Of a DNA stretch of 64,000 nucleotides, positions 25,811-35,179 are shown piece after piece. Within the stretch, counting starts at the first letter, position 1. Each line of letters begins with the position of its first letter. Made by a program: the position numbers and the translations under genes. Source of the DNA: Candidatus Borkfalkia ceftriaxoniphila (lineage in GTDB: Bacteria > Bacillota > Clostridia > Christensenellales > Borkfalkiaceae); contig NZ_SDOZ01000003.1 in the NCBI RefSeq assembly GCF_004134775.1, forward strand, positions 104,626 to 168,625. The letters are read 5' to 3'. Below the pieces are notes generated by a model. The model had not been told where the DNA came from. It made no database searches and saw only the letters and a list, made by a program, of their open reading frames with translations.

Positions 25811-27475
25811 ATGAATATATTGAAGCGTTATTGCAACGCTCTGGACTTTGACAGTTACGAAGATTTTTATAAGAATTTTCAGATCACGTCGCCCGAAAAC
25901 TTTCATTTCGCGTACGACGTGGTGGACGAATACGCGCGGCTGGAACCGCACAAGCGTGCGATGGTATGGTGCGACGATCTCGGAAACGAAGAATTTTTCG
26001 ATTTCGAGAGGATCAAGCGGCTTTCCGACAAGAGCGCGAATTATTTTTTGTCGCTCGGCATCGGCAAGGGCGACGCGGTGCTCGTCATTTTACAGCGTCG
26101 GCACGAATATTGGACGGCGCTGATGGGACTTGCCAAGATCGGCGCGGTCGCCATTCCCGCGACGCATATGCTGATGGAAAAAGATCTCGTCTACCGCATG
26201 CAATGCGCGGACGTGAAAATGGTACTCTCCGTCAACGAGGACGAACTTTGCGGACATATTCTCGCCGCGGCGGCAAAAGTCCCTTCCGTCAAATACCTTG
26301 CGACCGTAGGAAGGCGCGACTGCTTTATCGACTTCAACGCCGAGGTGGAAAAACAGAGTGAAACGCTCGACTGCGAATATTTTTATACCCGTAGCCGCGA
26401 CGACCGCACCCTCTTATACTTTACCTCGGGCACGACGGGAATGCCGAAAATGGTGTCCCTCAGCCAAAAATATATTTTAGGGCATATCGTCACGGGCAAA
26501 TACTGGCTCAACTGCATGGACGATGGACTGCACTTTACCCTTGCCGAAACGGGCTGGGCAAAGGCGAGTTGGGGGAAACTGTTCAGCCAATGGCTGTGCG
26601 GTTCCGCGATTTTCGTCTACGATTTTCACGGACGGTTCGAGCCCGACGATCTGATGCGCTATATCGCGAAATACAAGGTAACGACCTTCTGCGCGCCGCC
26701 GACCGTGTACCGCTTTATGGTCAAATCCGATCTCACAAAATACGACTTATCCAGCATCAGATTTATGATGACCGCGGGCGAGGCGCTCAATCCCGAAATT
26801 TTCAAACAGATCTACGAAAAGACGGGACATAAAATATACGAGGGTTTCGGTCAGACGGAATCCACCATCGTCTGCGCCACGTTCAGTCAATACGTGGGCA
26901 TCAAGGCGGGATCGATGGGCAAACCTTCTCCCCTGTACGACGTACAACTTTTGGACGACGACGAGCAGCCCGTCAAAGCGGGCGAAACGGGCGAGATCTG
27001 TATACGGATCAAAGAAGACCAATACGGACTGTTCGACGGCTATTATAAGGATAAGCCGCTCACGGATTCGGTTTTGTACAACGGCTATTACCATTTCGGC
27101 GACCTCGCGTACATGGACGAGGACGGTTATTATTGGTTCGTCGGCAGAAAGGACGACATCATCAAGAGTTCGGGTTACCGCATCGGACCGTTCGAAGTGG
27201 AAAGCGCGCTGATGGAACATCCCGCCGTGCTCGAATGCGCGATCACGGGCGTGCCCGATCCCGAAGGCGTGCGCGGCCAACTCGTCAAGGCGACCGTGGT
27301 GCTCGCAAACGACTACACCGCCACGGACGAACTGAAAAAACAACTGCAAAATTACGTAAAGAAAGCGACCGCGCCCTATAAATACCCGCGCGTCATCGAA
27401 TTCGTGGACGAACTTCCGAAGACGATCAGCGGCAAGATCCGCCGCGTGGAAATACGCGAAAACGATATTCAATAA
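25811..27475 (+). CDS. Acyl-CoA synthetase (AMP-forming), medium-chain/acetate-like
   Basis: An ANL-superfamily enzyme that activates a carboxylic acid to acyl-AMP and then acyl-CoA. From ATG 25811 it has 554 residues. Earlier in-frame codons add an unlikely hydrophobic stretch, and the N-terminus MNILKRYCNALDFDSYEDFY is typical. Motifs: YFTSGTTGMPKM (P-loop, about 200), YEGFGQTES, YRIGPFEVE hinge, and the catalytic Lys in TISGKIRR near the C-terminus. It resembles the medium-chain (ACSM) branch, but the acid used cannot be read from the sequence. A single gene. Confidence 0.85.
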   Translation: MNILKRYCNALDFDSYEDFYKNFQITSPENFHFAYDVVDEYARLEPHKRAMVWCDDLGNEEFFDFERIKRLSDKSANYFLSLGIGKGDAVLVILQRRHEYWTALMGLAKIGAVAIPATHMLMEKDLVYRMQCADVKMVLSVNEDELCGHILAAAAKVPSVKYLATVGRRDCFIDFNAEVEKQSETLDCEYFYTRSRDDRTLLYFTSGTTGMPKMVSLSQKYILGHIVTGKYWLNCMDDGLHFTLAETGWAKASWGKLFSQWLCGSAIFVYDFHGRFEPDDLMRYIAKYKVTTFCAPPTVYRFMVKSDLTKYDLSSIRFMMTAGEALNPEIFKQIYEKTGHKIYEGFGQTESTIVCATFSQYVGIKAGSMGKPSPLYDVQLLDDDEQPVKAGETGEICIRIKEDQYGLFDGYYKDKPLTDSVLYNGYYHFGDLAYMDEDGYYWFVGRKDDIIKSSGYRIGPFEVESALMEHPAVLECAITGVPDPEGVRGQLVKATVVLANDYTATDELKKQLQNYVKKATAPYKYPRVIEFVDELPKTISGKIRRVEIRENDIQ

Positions 27476-27510
27476 AAAGATCCCGAACCGTTCGGTTCGG
27501 GATCTTTTTC
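27475..27510. terminator. Bidirectional terminator after the acyl-CoA synthetase gene
   Basis: AAAAAGATCCCGAACCG pairs perfectly with CGGTTCGGGATCTTTTT around a TT-containing loop. Confidence 0.9.
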
Positions 27511-27517
27511 TATTCGA

Positions 27518-29017
27518 TTATTGTTCGTCCGCAAGCGTTTCCTGCGGGGTTTCTTCCGCGGGTTCCGCGGGAAGTTCGGTTTTCTCTTTCACATACGCGT
27601 TGGCGAGCGCGCCGCTCAGAATAAAGAACAGCAGCGCCGCGCCCGAGAATATGACGCTTCCCAGAACGACGGGATCCATCACCAGATCCAGAACGCCTGC
27701 CATACCGAGCGAACCGAGCACGATATAGGAAACGAGCCCGAATCCCGTTGTTACAGCCGCAAGAGGCACGAGCGTAGCGGCGCTCTTTTGCACGTCGGAG
27801 AAGGTGAACGCCGCGCGGAAGAACACGACGGCCGACAGCGCGAGCATGGTGAGATAGAGAATCGCGGACGGCAGGAAATTCGTGAGCGTAAACGCCATCA
27901 CCTCGTCGGAACTTCCGTAATCGCCGCTCAAGCCGAACACTGCGCCGATCTTATCCAGCGTCGCGTTGAAAGAGGCGAAATTGCCCAAAAGCAGAACGAC
28001 GGCGACGAACGAGAATACGAACGCAAAGCCTTTCAAAGAGAATGCCACGACGTCGTTGAGCCCGATACGGTGGCTGAAAAGCGAATTTCCCACGGCGTAC
28101 AGAGCGCCGCAGACGAGGGCAAAGATAAAGCAGAACATTCCGACAGGATTTAAGAAACACGCCGTCAACTGCCCTATCGCCAACAGGAACAGACAGCCCG
28201 AAAGATACAGCACGAAGAACTTTCCGAAGCGCGCGCTCTTTTTACGGCACAGCGAGATCGTCGTCAGTATGATAAAGACGAGCGAAACGATCTGTAAAAA
28301 CAGATAACCGACGGGGTAACCGACCATCACCGCCATGCGGATATCGAGATCCTGCGCGTTTTTCAGCGCGTCCAGATTGCCGACCCCCTCGGTGCCCGTC
28401 GTAGACGAATACGCGATCTCCGCCTCCAGTTTTTCGAGTTTAATGAGGTTGACATTCTCCATGCCCGCCATCACTTCGTCTACGATCTTATACATGAGAT
28501 CGATCATCTGTTTGGCAGCGGTTTTGTCGCCCTGCTGCACTAATGCCGTAAGTTCTGTGAGGCGTTTTTGATATTTGAGAATAATGTTCTTTGCTTTCGA
28601 TTCCACTTGCTCGACGAGTTTCTGCATTTGTTCGGTATTCTCTTCCAGATCATAACCGACCGCGAACGCAGAAAACACGTTGAACACGTTCTGATCGAAT
28701 CCTTTCTGGGAAAACATCGACGCGACGTCTTCCATATCTGCCGAACCGTTGATCAGATATGAATAAAAATCGTTATGCAAAGTTTCCTGCGGCACATATT
28801 TCACGGTCGTGAAAAATCCGCTGATAAACACGATGACGGATACGAGAAGCACCAGAGATTTCAGTATGTACGTGCGTCCGATCTCACATACCCTGCCCCA
28901 GCGAGTGCCGACGGGAAGATCGCTGACTTCGTCCTCCGCAAGACTCGCTCCGCAGCCGCCGCAAAATTGCGCGTCCGAAACGTTCTTTTTGCCACATTTT
29001 TTGCAAAATTTGTTCAT
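27518..29017 (-). CDS. Zinc-ribbon membrane protein of unknown function
   Basis: A 499-residue protein. It begins with a zinc-ribbon (CKKCGKKNVSDAQFCGGCG, residues 5-23). One membrane segment follows (about 51-72), then a soluble helical region of about 160 residues with coiled-coil character (EENTEQMQKLVEQVESKAKN). About seven more membrane segments run to residue 475. The acidic tail is probably cytoplasmic. I do not recognise the family; zinc-ribbon plus multi-span proteins are common in Clostridia. It may form an operon with the MreB-like gene 53 bases upstream. Confidence 0.65.
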   Translation of the reverse strand: MNKFCKKCGKKNVSDAQFCGGCGASLAEDEVSDLPVGTRWGRVCEIGRTYILKSLVLLVSVIVFISGFFTTVKYVPQETLHNDFYSYLINGSADMEDVASMFSQKGFDQNVFNVFSAFAVGYDLEENTEQMQKLVEQVESKAKNIILKYQKRLTELTALVQQGDKTAAKQMIDLMYKIVDEVMAGMENVNLIKLEKLEAEIAYSSTTGTEGVGNLDALKNAQDLDIRMAVMVGYPVGYLFLQIVSLVFIILTTISLCRKKSARFGKFFVLYLSGCLFLLAIGQLTACFLNPVGMFCFIFALVCGALYAVGNSLFSHRIGLNDVVAFSLKGFAFVFSFVAVVLLLGNFASFNATLDKIGAVFGLSGDYGSSDEVMAFTLTNFLPSAILYLTMLALSAVVFFRAAFTFSDVQKSAATLVPLAAVTTGFGLVSYIVLGSLGMAGVLDLVMDPVVLGSVIFSGAALLFFILSGALANAYVKEKTELPAEPAEETPQETLADEQ

Positions 29018-29070
29018 TTTTCTCTCCTATTCACTATATTTGATCCGCGCAACAGCGCGCCGAATCCCGT

Positions 29071-30069
29071 TCAATAATCGATGCGGATCGTTTCCAGAAT
29101 ATCGTCGTATCCGATCGTTCTTCCGCCGCCCAGAATGACCGCCATCTGCGGTTCGTCGGAAAGGTTGATATCCATTTGCAGGGCGCGAGAAAGATAATCA
29201 TCCATGCCGATAATTTTCGCGCCGCCGCCCGAAAGATAGATGCCGCTGTGCCAGATCGCCGCCGAAACCTCGGCGGGAAGTTTGGATAAGATCAGCCCCG
29301 CATACTCCACGACTTTATCGGCAAATACTTTCACAGGTTCATAGATATCCGCGGAGGAGACCGCGACCGATCTCGGCCGCCCCGTGGTAATATCCCGCCC
29401 GTTGATGACCATGCTCTCCTTATCGTTGGTATACAGGCTGGCGACCGTCATTTTGAGTTTTTCGCTCGTCAGGAGCCCGATTTTCAGATTGAAAGAATCC
29501 GCGACGTGGTCGATGATCTGACTGTCGATATTGCCGCCGCCGAGATTGAGACTGATGCCCGCGATCACGCCGTCCAGAGAAAACGCCGCGATATTCGTGC
29601 TCCCCCCTCCGATATCGATGATAAAGGAAGGATTCGTTTCGCTCAGCGAAAGGTTCTGCCCGAACGCCGCCAAAAACGGCACCTCGACGAAATTGACCGC
29701 GCCGATACGGCACGCGTCCGCAAGGCGGGAATATTTGTCTAAAAGTTCGTCCTGCGCGCCGCAGGGCACGCCGAACAGCACTTCGCAGCGCTTTGCCTGC
29801 GAGGGCGAAATACCCACTTTCTTCAAAAAATACGAGAGCATGATCGCAGCCATCCCCTCGTTGACGATATCCGCCTCGAACACGGGAAAGACAATGGTGG
29901 TAAATTCCGCGGTCTTGCCGATAAGGCGTTTCGCATCTTCACCGATGGCTTTCACGGTATTCGAACCTGCGGCGACCGCCACGCAGGAAGGCTCCGCGAG
30001 CACCACGCCGCTCCCGATTTTAAATATTTTCGTTACAGACGACCCGAGGTCTATCGCAAGTTTGATCAT
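29071..30069 (-). CDS. MreB-like bacterial actin
   Basis: A 332-residue actin-fold ATPase. Phosphate-1 motif DLGSSVTKIF (residues 7-16) with EPSCVAV after it as in MreB; phosphate-2 IDIGGGSTNIAAF (about 153); adenosine motif GIYLSGGGAKI (about 282). It starts inside the maf stop (ATGA). mreC and mreD, the usual partners, are missing, and identity to canonical MreB looks low by eye. It could be an Mbl/MreBH-like shape protein or a more specialised filament. Confidence 0.8.
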   Translation of the reverse strand: MIKLAIDLGSSVTKIFKIGSGVVLAEPSCVAVAAGSNTVKAIGEDAKRLIGKTAEFTTIVFPVFEADIVNEGMAAIMLSYFLKKVGISPSQAKRCEVLFGVPCGAQDELLDKYSRLADACRIGAVNFVEVPFLAAFGQNLSLSETNPSFIIDIGGGSTNIAAFSLDGVIAGISLNLGGGNIDSQIIDHVADSFNLKIGLLTSEKLKMTVASLYTNDKESMVINGRDITTGRPRSVAVSSADIYEPVKVFADKVVEYAGLILSKLPAEVSAAIWHSGIYLSGGGAKIIGMDDYLSRALQMDINLSDEPQMAVILGGGRTIGYDDILETIRIDY

Positions 30070-30626
30070 TGGAGTATCCCCATAGAAACGAGTTTTTCGC
30101 GCACTTCTTCTTTCGGCAAGCCAACGATGTTGGAAAAACTGCCGGTATAGGAACAGACCGGCGCGGGATGGTCCTGTATCCCGTAACTGCCCGCCTTATC
30201 CATAGGCGAGCCGGTAGAAACGTAAGCACGGATAAATTCTTCGTCGAGCGCGCGAAAGCGCACGACGGAGCGGCTGAAAAAACATTCTTCGCGCTCTCCC
30301 GCCAAAATACACACGCCCGTATAAACTTCGTGCTCGTTTGCGCTCAGCGCGCGGAGCGTTGCCGCAGCCTCCCCTTCGTCTTTGGGTTTTCCGAGCGCGC
30401 GGCCGCGAAACCAGACGATCGTATCCGCGCCGAGCACGGCGCAATCGGGAAACTTTGCAAATACTTCTTTCGCCTTGGCCCTCGCCAGCGCGCAGACGAT
30501 TTCGGAAGGCGGCAAGGATAAATCCGCCCGTTCTTCCCCCGCGGCGGGAACCACCTCGAAATCGGGCACGATCTCCGCTAAGATCTCTTTGCGGCGCGGG
30601 GAACCGCTTGCCAAAATCAGACGCAT
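30066..30626 (-). CDS. maf: Maf-type nucleoside triphosphate pyrophosphatase
   Basis: A 186-residue house-cleaning enzyme that hydrolyses non-canonical or UTP/dTTP nucleotides to monophosphates; Maf homologues in Firmicutes also affect septum formation. Motifs: LASGSPRRKEIL (residues 4-15), the catalytic Asp in VLGADTIVW (about 67), and the C-terminal GSYGIQ. It overlaps the following MreB-like gene by four bases. maf next to mre genes is a classic arrangement. Confidence 0.93.
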   Translation of the reverse strand: MRLILASGSPRRKEILAEIVPDFEVVPAAGEERADLSLPPSEIVCALARAKAKEVFAKFPDCAVLGADTIVWFRGRALGKPKDEGEAAATLRALSANEHEVYTGVCILAGEREECFFSRSVVRFRALDEEFIRAYVSTGSPMDKAGSYGIQDHPAPVCSYTGSFSNIVGLPKEEVREKLVSMGILQ

Positions 30627-30644
30627 ATACTATCCTGTATAAAT

Positions 30645-30673
30645 CGAAAGAAAGCCGCAAGGTCGTTGCGGCT
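30645..30673 (-). terminator. Terminator after the Ppx/GppA gene
   Basis: AGCCGCAA pairs with TTGCGGCT (five-base loop) and is followed by TTCTTTCG on the minus strand. Confidence 0.75.
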
Positions 30674-30679
30674 GTTCGC

Positions 30680-32194
30680 TTATAAAATTTCCAGATTTTT
30701 GCGGAAGGACTTTTTGAACTCCGCATTGGCGGTCATCGCGTCGCGGATCTCCAGCGAAGCGTCGCCGTCCACTTCCGTTTTCATGATGACGGAATCGCCC
30801 AGAACGTCGCAGTTGATGCCCTTGATACAGCCGACGCAACTCCTGTCGAGACTCTCCGCGATGCGGAGCATGACGCCGAGTTTTCTGACGGCCTCCAGAT
30901 CTTCTTCCTGCACGATATCTTTATATTTTACCCAGTCCGCCGCGGAAATGTCCTCTTTCTTGTGGCAGCCCGCCACAAACGCGGCCAACACGATCTCGCG
31001 GTGCGTGATGCCGTACAGCGTCGCGTTCAAAATCATGTAGCAACTGTGTTTCTGATGATTGTAGAACTTGATGCGGTTGCCGCAGTCGTGCAGCGTCGCC
31101 GCCACTTTCAAGATTTTTAGATACTGGCGCGGGAACTTGTGCAGAACGCGCAACTGTTTGAAGAGTTGAACGGAAAGGTTGACGACGTGTTCCACGTGCT
31201 TTTCGTCGCACTCGTAGTATTTCACGAGGCTGTTCAGGCTGTACCCGAGAATGTCCGAAATGGGCTTTTCCATCGTGATGGGCATTGCCTGGTTAAACAT
31301 GATACCTTCTCTCAGTCCGCTGCCGCCGATGGTGAAATTTTCAAAGTGCATATAATGCACGAAAGATTTCACGACCGCGAGCGCCGCGGGAAGAATGTCC
31401 GCGCGCCCCGTGGACAGGCCCTTGATCTTCTTTTTCTTATCGAGGTCAAGCACCTTGATCATGTCGTATATGCTCTCGAAATCCTCTACGGGGAGGTTAT
31501 AATTATGCACGGTATCCAGAGGATACTTGCGCACCATTTTGCTGATCTTGAATATGTTACGGAACGAGCCGCCGACGCCGATCATCTGCACGTCGGGCTC
31601 GATATTGGACAGCCATTCGATGCCTTTGAGTTGTTCGGTGAAGAACTCTTCCACCTTTTCCGCCTGCTGTTCGGGGGAAAGCCCGTCGTCCTTGAAAAGA
31701 TCCGTGAGCGTGACCGCGCCGAAAGGTAGCGTCACGTAATTGAGCATATTCCGACGGTTATAATAGACGATCTTCGTGCTGCCGCCGCCGATCTCCAAAA
31801 TGATCCCCTTGGGGATATCCATGGAATTGATGACGCCGCGGTAGACTAACGTAGCCTCCTCTTCCTCGCTCAGAACTTTTACTTTGATGCCGCACGTCGC
31901 CTGGATCTCGTCCAGAAAACTGCGCTGATTTTTCGCGCGGCGCACAGCCGCCGTCGCCACCGCGATGATACGGTCCACGTTGCTCGCGTCGCACAGTTTG
32001 CGGAACATCTTCAACGTCTTGATCGTTTCCGCGACGCGCTGGGGTTTCAAGAACCCGTCTCTTTCCATATCCTGCCCGAGTCTTACGCTCTCTTTCAATT
32101 CGTCCACTACCATAAAATGCCCGTCGCCAAACAACTCTACTATGACGAGCCTCGCCGAATTGGAGCCCAAATCAATGATTCCGATTTTTTCCAC
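30680..32194 (-). CDS. ppx: Ppx/GppA-type exopolyphosphatase or pppGpp phosphatase
   Basis: A 504-residue member of the actin-like phosphatase group. N-terminal ATPase-like domain: IIDLGSNSARLVI (residues 5-17) and LEIGGGSTKIVYY (about 142-154). A C-terminal HD-type helical domain (about 310-500) contains LHDCGNRI. These enzymes cleave inorganic polyphosphate and/or the pppGpp alarmone; the sequence does not separate the two. GTG start at 32194 after AGAGGTGG. Confidence 0.88.
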   Translation of the reverse strand: MEKIGIIDLGSNSARLVIVELFGDGHFMVVDELKESVRLGQDMERDGFLKPQRVAETIKTLKMFRKLCDASNVDRIIAVATAAVRRAKNQRSFLDEIQATCGIKVKVLSEEEEATLVYRGVINSMDIPKGIILEIGGGSTKIVYYNRRNMLNYVTLPFGAVTLTDLFKDDGLSPEQQAEKVEEFFTEQLKGIEWLSNIEPDVQMIGVGGSFRNIFKISKMVRKYPLDTVHNYNLPVEDFESIYDMIKVLDLDKKKKIKGLSTGRADILPAALAVVKSFVHYMHFENFTIGGSGLREGIMFNQAMPITMEKPISDILGYSLNSLVKYYECDEKHVEHVVNLSVQLFKQLRVLHKFPRQYLKILKVAATLHDCGNRIKFYNHQKHSCYMILNATLYGITHREIVLAAFVAGCHKKEDISAADWVKYKDIVQEEDLEAVRKLGVMLRIAESLDRSCVGCIKGINCDVLGDSVIMKTEVDGDASLEIRDAMTANAEFKKSFRKNLEIL

Positions 32195-32429
32195 TTATGC
32201 CACCTCTGCTGACTGATAATAAAACTTTGTCTATATATAATCACTACTATATATAAAACTCAACCGCATACATTATAACATTGAAAAAGCGGTTTGTATA
32301 TAGTTTTTTCCATTTTTTGTGCAATTTTTTTTGTGAGATTTGTGTGAATTGGTCACATCGTGTTTTATTATGATTTTTTTTGTTTTTTTCAGGTTAATTA
32401 TTGCATTTTTCACGGATTTTATACCTTAA
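32195..32429. other. AT-rich intergenic region with the ppx promoter area
   Basis: No gene is seen here. On the minus strand a TATAAT lies near 32275 with a weak TATACA 17 bases before it. Downstream are two copies of TTATATATAG spaced 11 bases apart, a possible regulator site. Long T tracts (32300-32400) are likely bent DNA. Confidence 0.45.
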
Positions 32430-32465
32430 AAAATGATAAGAGGCTGTACAAAATGCACAACCCCG
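32430..32465 (-). terminator. Terminator of the rnf-HAD operon
   Basis: GGGGTTGTGCA pairs over 11 bases (with G-U pairs) with TGTACAGCCTC and is followed by TTATCATTTTTT on the minus strand. Confidence 0.8.
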
Positions 32466-32472
32466 CATACGA

Positions 32473-33129
32473 TTATAACGTTAAAAGCAACGCGCGAAGC
32501 GCCTTGAAATCGCTGACGATATGATCGGCTCCCGCCTCTTCCAGTTCTCCTTCGCGGGCAAACCCTAGGCGCATCCCCACGCTTTCTACGCCGCATTTTT
32601 TCGCGCCGAAAATATCGTGCTCTCGATCCCCGATCATCAGGCTCTCCCCGCGCACGTCGCCCTTATCGAGGCGGGCGAACACTTCTTCGATGACCTCGTC
32701 CTTGCGCGTGCGCCGCTCGTCCATTTCGCTGCCGACGACCACTTGGAAAAAGTCGGAAAACCCGAATTTTTCCAGGATCATATTTGCGAAATGTTCGGGT
32801 TTGCAGGTCGCGACGCAGAGCGTGCGTCCGTCTTTTTGCAGCGCTTGCAGACATTCCCTCGCGCCTTCGACGGGCGCGCATTCGAATACGCCGAGAGAGG
32901 CGTACCGCTCGCGGAAAACTTCCTTTGCGGCGAGCGCCTTTTCGTGCGAAAACCCGTAAAATTCCTCGAACGCCGCCACCAGCGGCGGACCGATAAAGCG
33001 CAGCAGATTGTTCCTGTTTGTCTCTTCTATGCCCATCTTTCCGAGCGTGTATAAAATACTCTTTATAATGCCCTCGCTCGTATCGAACAGCGTTCCGTCG
33101 AGGTCGAACAGCAGATATTTCTTTTTCAT
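32473..33129 (-). CDS. HAD-family phosphatase (phosphoglycolate phosphatase-like)
   Basis: A 218-residue haloacid dehalogenase hydrolase, subfamily IA. The nucleophile motif FDLDGTLFDT starts at residue 8, motif II Thr is in CVATCKP, the motif III Lys region is near RRTRKDEV, and motif IV is MIGDREHDI (about 165). A small alpha cap lies after motif I. It begins two bases after the rnfB stop and ends at the operon terminator, so it is transcribed with rnf. The substrate is unknown; PGP/PpaX-like specificity is a guess. Confidence 0.85.
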   Translation of the reverse strand: MKKKYLLFDLDGTLFDTSEGIIKSILYTLGKMGIEETNRNNLLRFIGPPLVAAFEEFYGFSHEKALAAKEVFRERYASLGVFECAPVEGARECLQALQKDGRTLCVATCKPEHFANMILEKFGFSDFFQVVVGSEMDERRTRKDEVIEEVFARLDKGDVRGESLMIGDREHDIFGAKKCGVESVGMRLGFAREGELEEAGADHIVSDFKALRALLLTL

Positions 33130-33130
33130 A

Positions 33131-33916
33131 TCAATGCTTTTTAATACAGTGGCGCGGACATTTTTCCGCGCATTTGAGGCAGCCGATGCACTTCGTATAG
33201 TCGATCTCGGGCAGGCCGTCGCGCATGGAGATCGCCCCGACGGGACAAATCTTGGCGCAGATCTCGCAGCCGATACAGCCGCGTTTGCAAAGTTCCATGA
33301 CGTCCTTTCCCTTGCCGTGATTGCAGCAGGCGATATAGACTTTCGCGCTTTTGGGAATGCGCCCGATGATATGTTTGGGGCAGTTGACGATACAAGCCCC
33401 GCAGGAAACGCATTTTTCCGGATTGACCTGCGCATACCCCTCGTCGCTCAGTTCGATGGCGTTATAGGGACAGATATCCACACACGATTTCAGACCGATA
33501 CAGCCCACGGGACAGGCCTTGATGCCGCCCGCGATCAGTTCGCACGACTGACAGTTTCCGTAACCGTGATAATCGTATTTGTTAAAGCACGCGTCGCCGC
33601 CGTTGCAATGCACCACCGCGACGGTTTCTTCGCCCACGTCCCCGCCGCCCAAAATTTCGGCGATCTTTTCCTTGTTCGCCTTGGGCGTCGCCTTGCAGTC
33701 GGAAAGGTTCGCCTCCCCTTTCACGAGCGCCTCGGCAAACTGGGCGCAGCCCGCTTTGCCGCAGCCGCCGCAGTTGGATTTCGCCAAAAGTTCCTCGATC
33801 TCCTGCGCTTTTGCGTCCTTCTCCACGGAAAAGACGTGCGAGAAGATGACAAGGATGACGCCGAACACGACGGCGAGCGCGAGCATGATCCCGCCCGCCA
33901 ATAAAACCGCTGTCAT
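33131..33916 (-). CDS. rnfB: Rnf complex subunit B (multi-ferredoxin)
   Basis: Iron-sulfur subunit that takes electrons from reduced ferredoxin. 261 residues from ATG 33916 (AAGGAGG upstream). An N-terminal membrane anchor (about 4-24) is followed by the CGGCGKAGC...C cluster motif (about 47-72). A Cys-rich stretch leads into [4Fe-4S] ferredoxin modules with CVSCGACIVNCP, CIGCEICAKICP and CIGCLKCAEKCP. Last Rnf gene of the operon in the order C-D-G-E-A-B, typical of Clostridia. Confidence 0.96.
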   Translation of the reverse strand: MTAVLLAGGIMLALAVVFGVILVIFSHVFSVEKDAKAQEIEELLAKSNCGGCGKAGCAQFAEALVKGEANLSDCKATPKANKEKIAEILGGGDVGEETVAVVHCNGGDACFNKYDYHGYGNCQSCELIAGGIKACPVGCIGLKSCVDICPYNAIELSDEGYAQVNPEKCVSCGACIVNCPKHIIGRIPKSAKVYIACCNHGKGKDVMELCKRGCIGCEICAKICPVGAISMRDGLPEIDYTKCIGCLKCAEKCPRHCIKKH

Positions 33917-33929
33917 AACGCTTTCCTCC

Positions 33930-34511
33930 TTATACCATTCCCGCAAATCCCGCGAACGCCAGCGCCATGATCGCCGCCGTCACGAGCGTGATGGGAAAAC
34001 CTTTGAAACATTGGGGAATATCCGCTTTGTCCGTCTTGGCGCGGATCCCCGCCAAAAGCAGGATCGCGACCAAAAAGCCAACGCCCGTCGCCACGGAAAC
34101 GGCGAAAGTCGTAATAAAGTTGTAACTGTTGAATACGACCGCGCTGTTCGCCGTGCCTAAAATGGCGCAGTTGGTGGTGATGAGCGGCAGATACACGCCG
34201 AGCGCGCTGTACAGCGTGGGCGAATATTTTTTGACGATCATCTCCGTCATCTGCACCAGACTCGCGATGACGAGGATAAAAGCCATCGTATAGAGATAAT
34301 CCAGTTCCAACGGCAACAAAATGTAGTGATAGATGAGCCAGGTGAACACCGAAGAGATCGCCATGACGAAGATGACGGCAAACCCCATGCCCGCCGCGCT
34401 GGACATTTTTTTGGATACGCCCAGAAACGGGCAGATGCCCTGATACTGGGAGAGTACGATGTTGTTGGAGATGACCGCGGCAAACATGACCGATATGATG
34501 GAAACCGTCAT
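33930..34511 (-). CDS. rnfA: Rnf complex subunit A
   Basis: A 193-residue integral membrane subunit with six hydrophobic segments, homologous to RnfE/NqrE. The conserved half-site Cys residues lie in YQGICPFLG and TTNCAILG, where the membrane iron-sulfur centre is held between A and E. The start overlaps the rnfE stop by four bases. Confidence 0.95.
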   Translation of the reverse strand: MTVSIISVMFAAVISNNIVLSQYQGICPFLGVSKKMSSAAGMGFAVIFVMAISSVFTWLIYHYILLPLELDYLYTMAFILVIASLVQMTEMIVKKYSPTLYSALGVYLPLITTNCAILGTANSAVVFNSYNFITTFAVSVATGVGFLVAILLLAGIRAKTDKADIPQCFKGFPITLVTAAIMALAFAGFAGMV

Positions 34512-35179
34512 TTTTGCACCTCCGTCAGTTCAAGCGCGCTCTCTTTGAGAGGCAGCGTCTTGCGGTATTCTTCCTGCCGCTTGTTCTCTATTTTCTGATT
34601 GATAAAATTGAACAGCGCCATCAGGCACCCGAACACGATAAACCCGAAAGCACTCGCCGACGTGCCGTTCATGACGGGAAACCCGGGGATCGCGAAGCCC
34701 GCGAACGAGCCGCCCGCGAAAAATTCGCGCACGATGCCGATGAGGCACAGCGCCGCGGTAAAGCCCAAGCCCATGGAAACGCCGTCGAGCGCGCTGTACA
34801 GCGGTTTGTTGCACGACGCAAAACTTTCCGCGCGCGCCAGAATGATACAGTTGACCACGATGAGCGCGATAAACGCCTTCATGGTATCGTACAGTTCGGG
34901 CATATACTTGCGCATGACCATCTGCACGATGATGACGAAGGTGGAAATGATGATGATATAACAGGGAATGCGCACCTTGTCGGGTATAACGTTGCGGAGT
35001 AAACTCACGAACAGGTTGGAAAAGACGAGCACGAACATGGTCGCGACCCCCATGGCGAACGCCTGCGAGAGCGTGGAGGTCATGGCGATGGTGGGACACG
35101 TCCCCAAAACGAGCACGAACGTCGGGTTGTTGCGTATCAGCCCGCCGAAAAACGTCTCTTTTACTTTCGCTTTATTCAT
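34508..35179 (-). CDS. rnfE: Rnf complex subunit E
   Basis: A 223-residue membrane subunit with six segments; together with RnfA it forms the ion channel core. Conserved motifs NPTFVLVLGTCPTIAMT (residues 18-34) and VVNCIILARAE carry the Cys residues. The C-terminal end is cytoplasmic and charged. It overlaps rnfG by four bases at its start and rnfA by four at its end. Confidence 0.95.
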   Translation of the reverse strand: MNKAKVKETFFGGLIRNNPTFVLVLGTCPTIAMTSTLSQAFAMGVATMFVLVFSNLFVSLLRNVIPDKVRIPCYIIIISTFVIIVQMVMRKYMPELYDTMKAFIALIVVNCIILARAESFASCNKPLYSALDGVSMGLGFTAALCLIGIVREFFAGGSFAGFAIPGFPVMNGTSASAFGFIVFGCLMALFNFINQKIENKRQEEYRKTLPLKESALELTEVQK

